DNA from: Mucilaginibacter sp.
GTDB lineage: Bacteria > Bacteroidota > Bacteroidia > Sphingobacteriales > Sphingobacteriaceae
Assembly (NCBI GenBank): GCA_025934475.1
Contig: JAICXZ010000184.1
Location: forward strand, 1 to 6,689
Direction: 5' to 3'
DNA: 6,689 nucleotides
The position numbers and the translations under genes are program-made. The number at the start of each line of letters is the position of its first letter. The first letter of the stretch is position 1. Below, one piece after another: positions 5,885 through 6,689 of the stretch. A model generated the notes under the pieces. That model saw nothing but the letters and a program-made list of their open reading frames with translations, was not told where the DNA came from and searched no databases.

Positions 5885-6094
5885 ATGGAAGCCCTTCTGT
5901 TCATGTTAATGATCGTTTTGGGAATAGCCCTTGCAGCGGCTGTCGGCACCTATCATGTGTCACACAACCGGCTCTTAAAGGCGCGGGCATCGGAGACTGA
6001 ATTTCTCAGTCTGTTTCTCTCGCTTTGCAGCTTTGCTTTGGTGATCGTGGTGGTATATTTTGTGTTTTTGGATAGGGTGTTGATGAGAGTCTAG
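5885..6094 (+). CDS. Small hypothetical two-TM membrane protein
   Basis: A 69-residue open frame from ATG at 5885 to TAG at 6092-6094. It has two strongly hydrophobic stretches, about residues 4-25 (LLFMLMIVLGIALAAAV region) and about 42-63 (FLSLFLSLCSFALVIVVVYF region). They are joined by a short basic/polar loop containing SHNRLLKARASETE, and the protein ends in a short basic tail (DRVLMRV). The pattern fits a small inner-membrane hairpin protein. I do not recognise a family. The frame extends upstream to a TTG at 5858, but that codon lies inside the palindromic repeat, so the ATG is preferred. There is no Shine-Dalgarno, as for the other genes here. It is the last + strand gene before a convergent hairpin at 6098-6121. 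The coherent hydrophobic pattern supports a real gene; the short length and lack of homology knowledge keep confidence moderate. Confidence 0.5.
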   Translation: MEALLFMLMIVLGIALAAAVGTYHVSHNRLLKARASETEFLSLFLSLCSFALVIVVVYFVFLDRVLMRV

Positions 6095-6097
6095 AGA

Positions 6098-6121
6098 CTT
6101 GCAGGTGACAACACCTGCAAG
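6098..6121. terminator. Strong hairpin between converging genes, terminator candidate
   Basis: A perfect 10-bp stem, CTTGCAGGTG (6098-6107) with CACCTGCAAG (6112-6121), has a 4-nt loop ACAA. It starts 3 bp after the stop of the small membrane protein gene and lies 24 bp beyond the stop of the methyltransferase gene arriving on the minus strand. This position is ideal for a shared terminator. However, neither flank is a T-tract (GGCGGGATTG on the plus side, TCTCTAGACT on the minus side), so it is not a canonical intrinsic terminator. It may instead protect 3' ends. Confidence 0.5.
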
Positions 6122-6145
6122 GGCGGGATTGTGAATATTGCACCG

Positions 6146-6689
6146 TCAAGAAACCGGCATCGTAAGTCTTGCCACAAACATCGTATCCGCCCTCCGCTCA
6201 TAGCCTTTTAGCGTTTGCATGCTTTCCAGCTTCAGCCCAAGTTCTTTAACCATAAAATCAACAGCATCCTCATTCTCGGCCTTAAACGCTGAGCAGGTGA
6301 TGTAGATCAGCGGTTTGCCGGGTTTAAGGTATTTAACCACGTTACGGGCAATGTTTTGCTGCAGTTTTTGGAAAAATTCAATTTTCTGCGGTTGAAACTG
6401 GCTGATCATCTCCGGTGTGCGTCCCCAGGTGCCGGAGCCACTGCAGGGGGCGTCGAGGATGACGCCGTCGAAAGCGTAATCATGTAAAACCGGGTCCGGA
6501 TTTTGAGTAAGGTCGAGTATTTTCTTTTGGTAACGAAGCAGTCCGGCGTTTTGAAAGCGCTCATCCAGGTTGGCTAATATCGATTCGCGAATGTCCGATA
6601 CAACCAGTTTAAGCTCGTACTGCTGTTCATGCAGTAACAACGACTTACCGCCCGAAGCTGCGCACGCATCCCACCAGGATTCACCCGCT
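6146..6689 (-). CDS. RsmB/NOP-family RNA (cytosine-5) methyltransferase, C-terminal part
   Basis: The frame is open from the right edge to TGA at 6148-6146, so the gene continues beyond the window and only about 180 residues of the catalytic domain are visible. It encodes a SAM-dependent m5C RNA methyltransferase of the Fmu/RsmB/NOL1-NOP2 group. Motif I is at the start (WWDACAASGGKS, visible residues 5-16), where DACAASGGK matches the DxCAAPGGK SAM loop with Ser for Pro. A second-strand Asp follows (VVSDI). Motif IV is DAPCSGSGTWGRTPE with Cys82, and motif VI is YITCSAFKAENED with Cys132. By family precedent the TC cysteine is the nucleophile and the PC cysteine assists product release; both are present. 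The substrate is likely rRNA, but the N-terminal part that would separate RsmB from RsmF-like or other members is missing. An in-frame TTG at 6640 is not a start because motif I lies upstream of it. The gene converges on the small membrane protein gene. Confidence 0.9.
   Translation of the reverse strand, partial: AGESWWDACAASGGKSLLLHEQQYELKLVVSDIRESILANLDERFQNAGLLRYQKKILDLTQNPDPVLHDYAFDGVILDAPCSGSGTWGRTPEMISQFQPQKIEFFQKLQQNIARNVVKYLKPGKPLIYITCSAFKAENEDAVDFMVKELGLKLESMQTLKGYERRADTMFVARLTMPVS

Noticed and set aside
6638..6640. TTG at 6640 as the start of a 164-residue methyltransferase
   Set aside because: The frame stays open to the window edge and encodes the SAM-binding motif I upstream, so the gene is truncated by the window.

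Overview
The window looks like chromosomal DNA from a Bacteroidota bacterium, probably Sphingobacteriaceae (a Mucilaginibacter- or Pedobacter-like genome). The reasons are moderate GC, AT-rich sequence rather than Shine-Dalgarno motifs ahead of start codons, short dispersed palindromes built on a GTAGAGACGCAA-type arm, a GATGTGCAGAT-type short tandem repeat, and the style of the receiver/kinase fusion. This placement is inference, not a database match.

Layout. Positions 1-72 hold the 3' end of an unidentified + strand gene. A degenerate palindrome and a strong bidirectional terminator (119-143) separate it from a two-gene minus-strand operon (3511 down to 163). The first gene of that operon encodes a soluble protein with an N-terminal receiver, a GAF-like middle and a histidine kinase. 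The second, 19 bp downstream, encodes a soluble PAS-PAS histidine kinase with an atypical H-box. A 201 bp divergent intergenic region (3512-3712) with a small inverted repeat separates this operon from a + strand pair: a 12-TM DHA1/TetA-like MFS exporter and, 5 bp after it, a MarC-family membrane protein. About 430 bp of gene-poor sequence follows (5458-5884) with several short repeats, including two copies of the dispersed palindrome. Then comes a 69-residue, two-TM hypothetical protein, a 10-bp hairpin, and the C-terminal part of an RsmB/NOP-type RNA m5C methyltransferase on the minus strand that runs off the right edge.

How it works together. The two kinases are probably co-transcribed and form a cytoplasmic signalling module. 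The only receiver in the window is at the N terminus of the first kinase, so the second kinase may phosphorylate it. No DNA-binding output domain is present, so the final effector must lie elsewhere. The MFS-MarC pair suggests a small export or envelope operon; its substrate cannot be read from the sequence, and nothing except adjacency links it to the kinases. I see no defence system, CRISPR array, transposase, phage gene or RNA gene. The kinase cassette and the palindromic repeats are the most interesting items.
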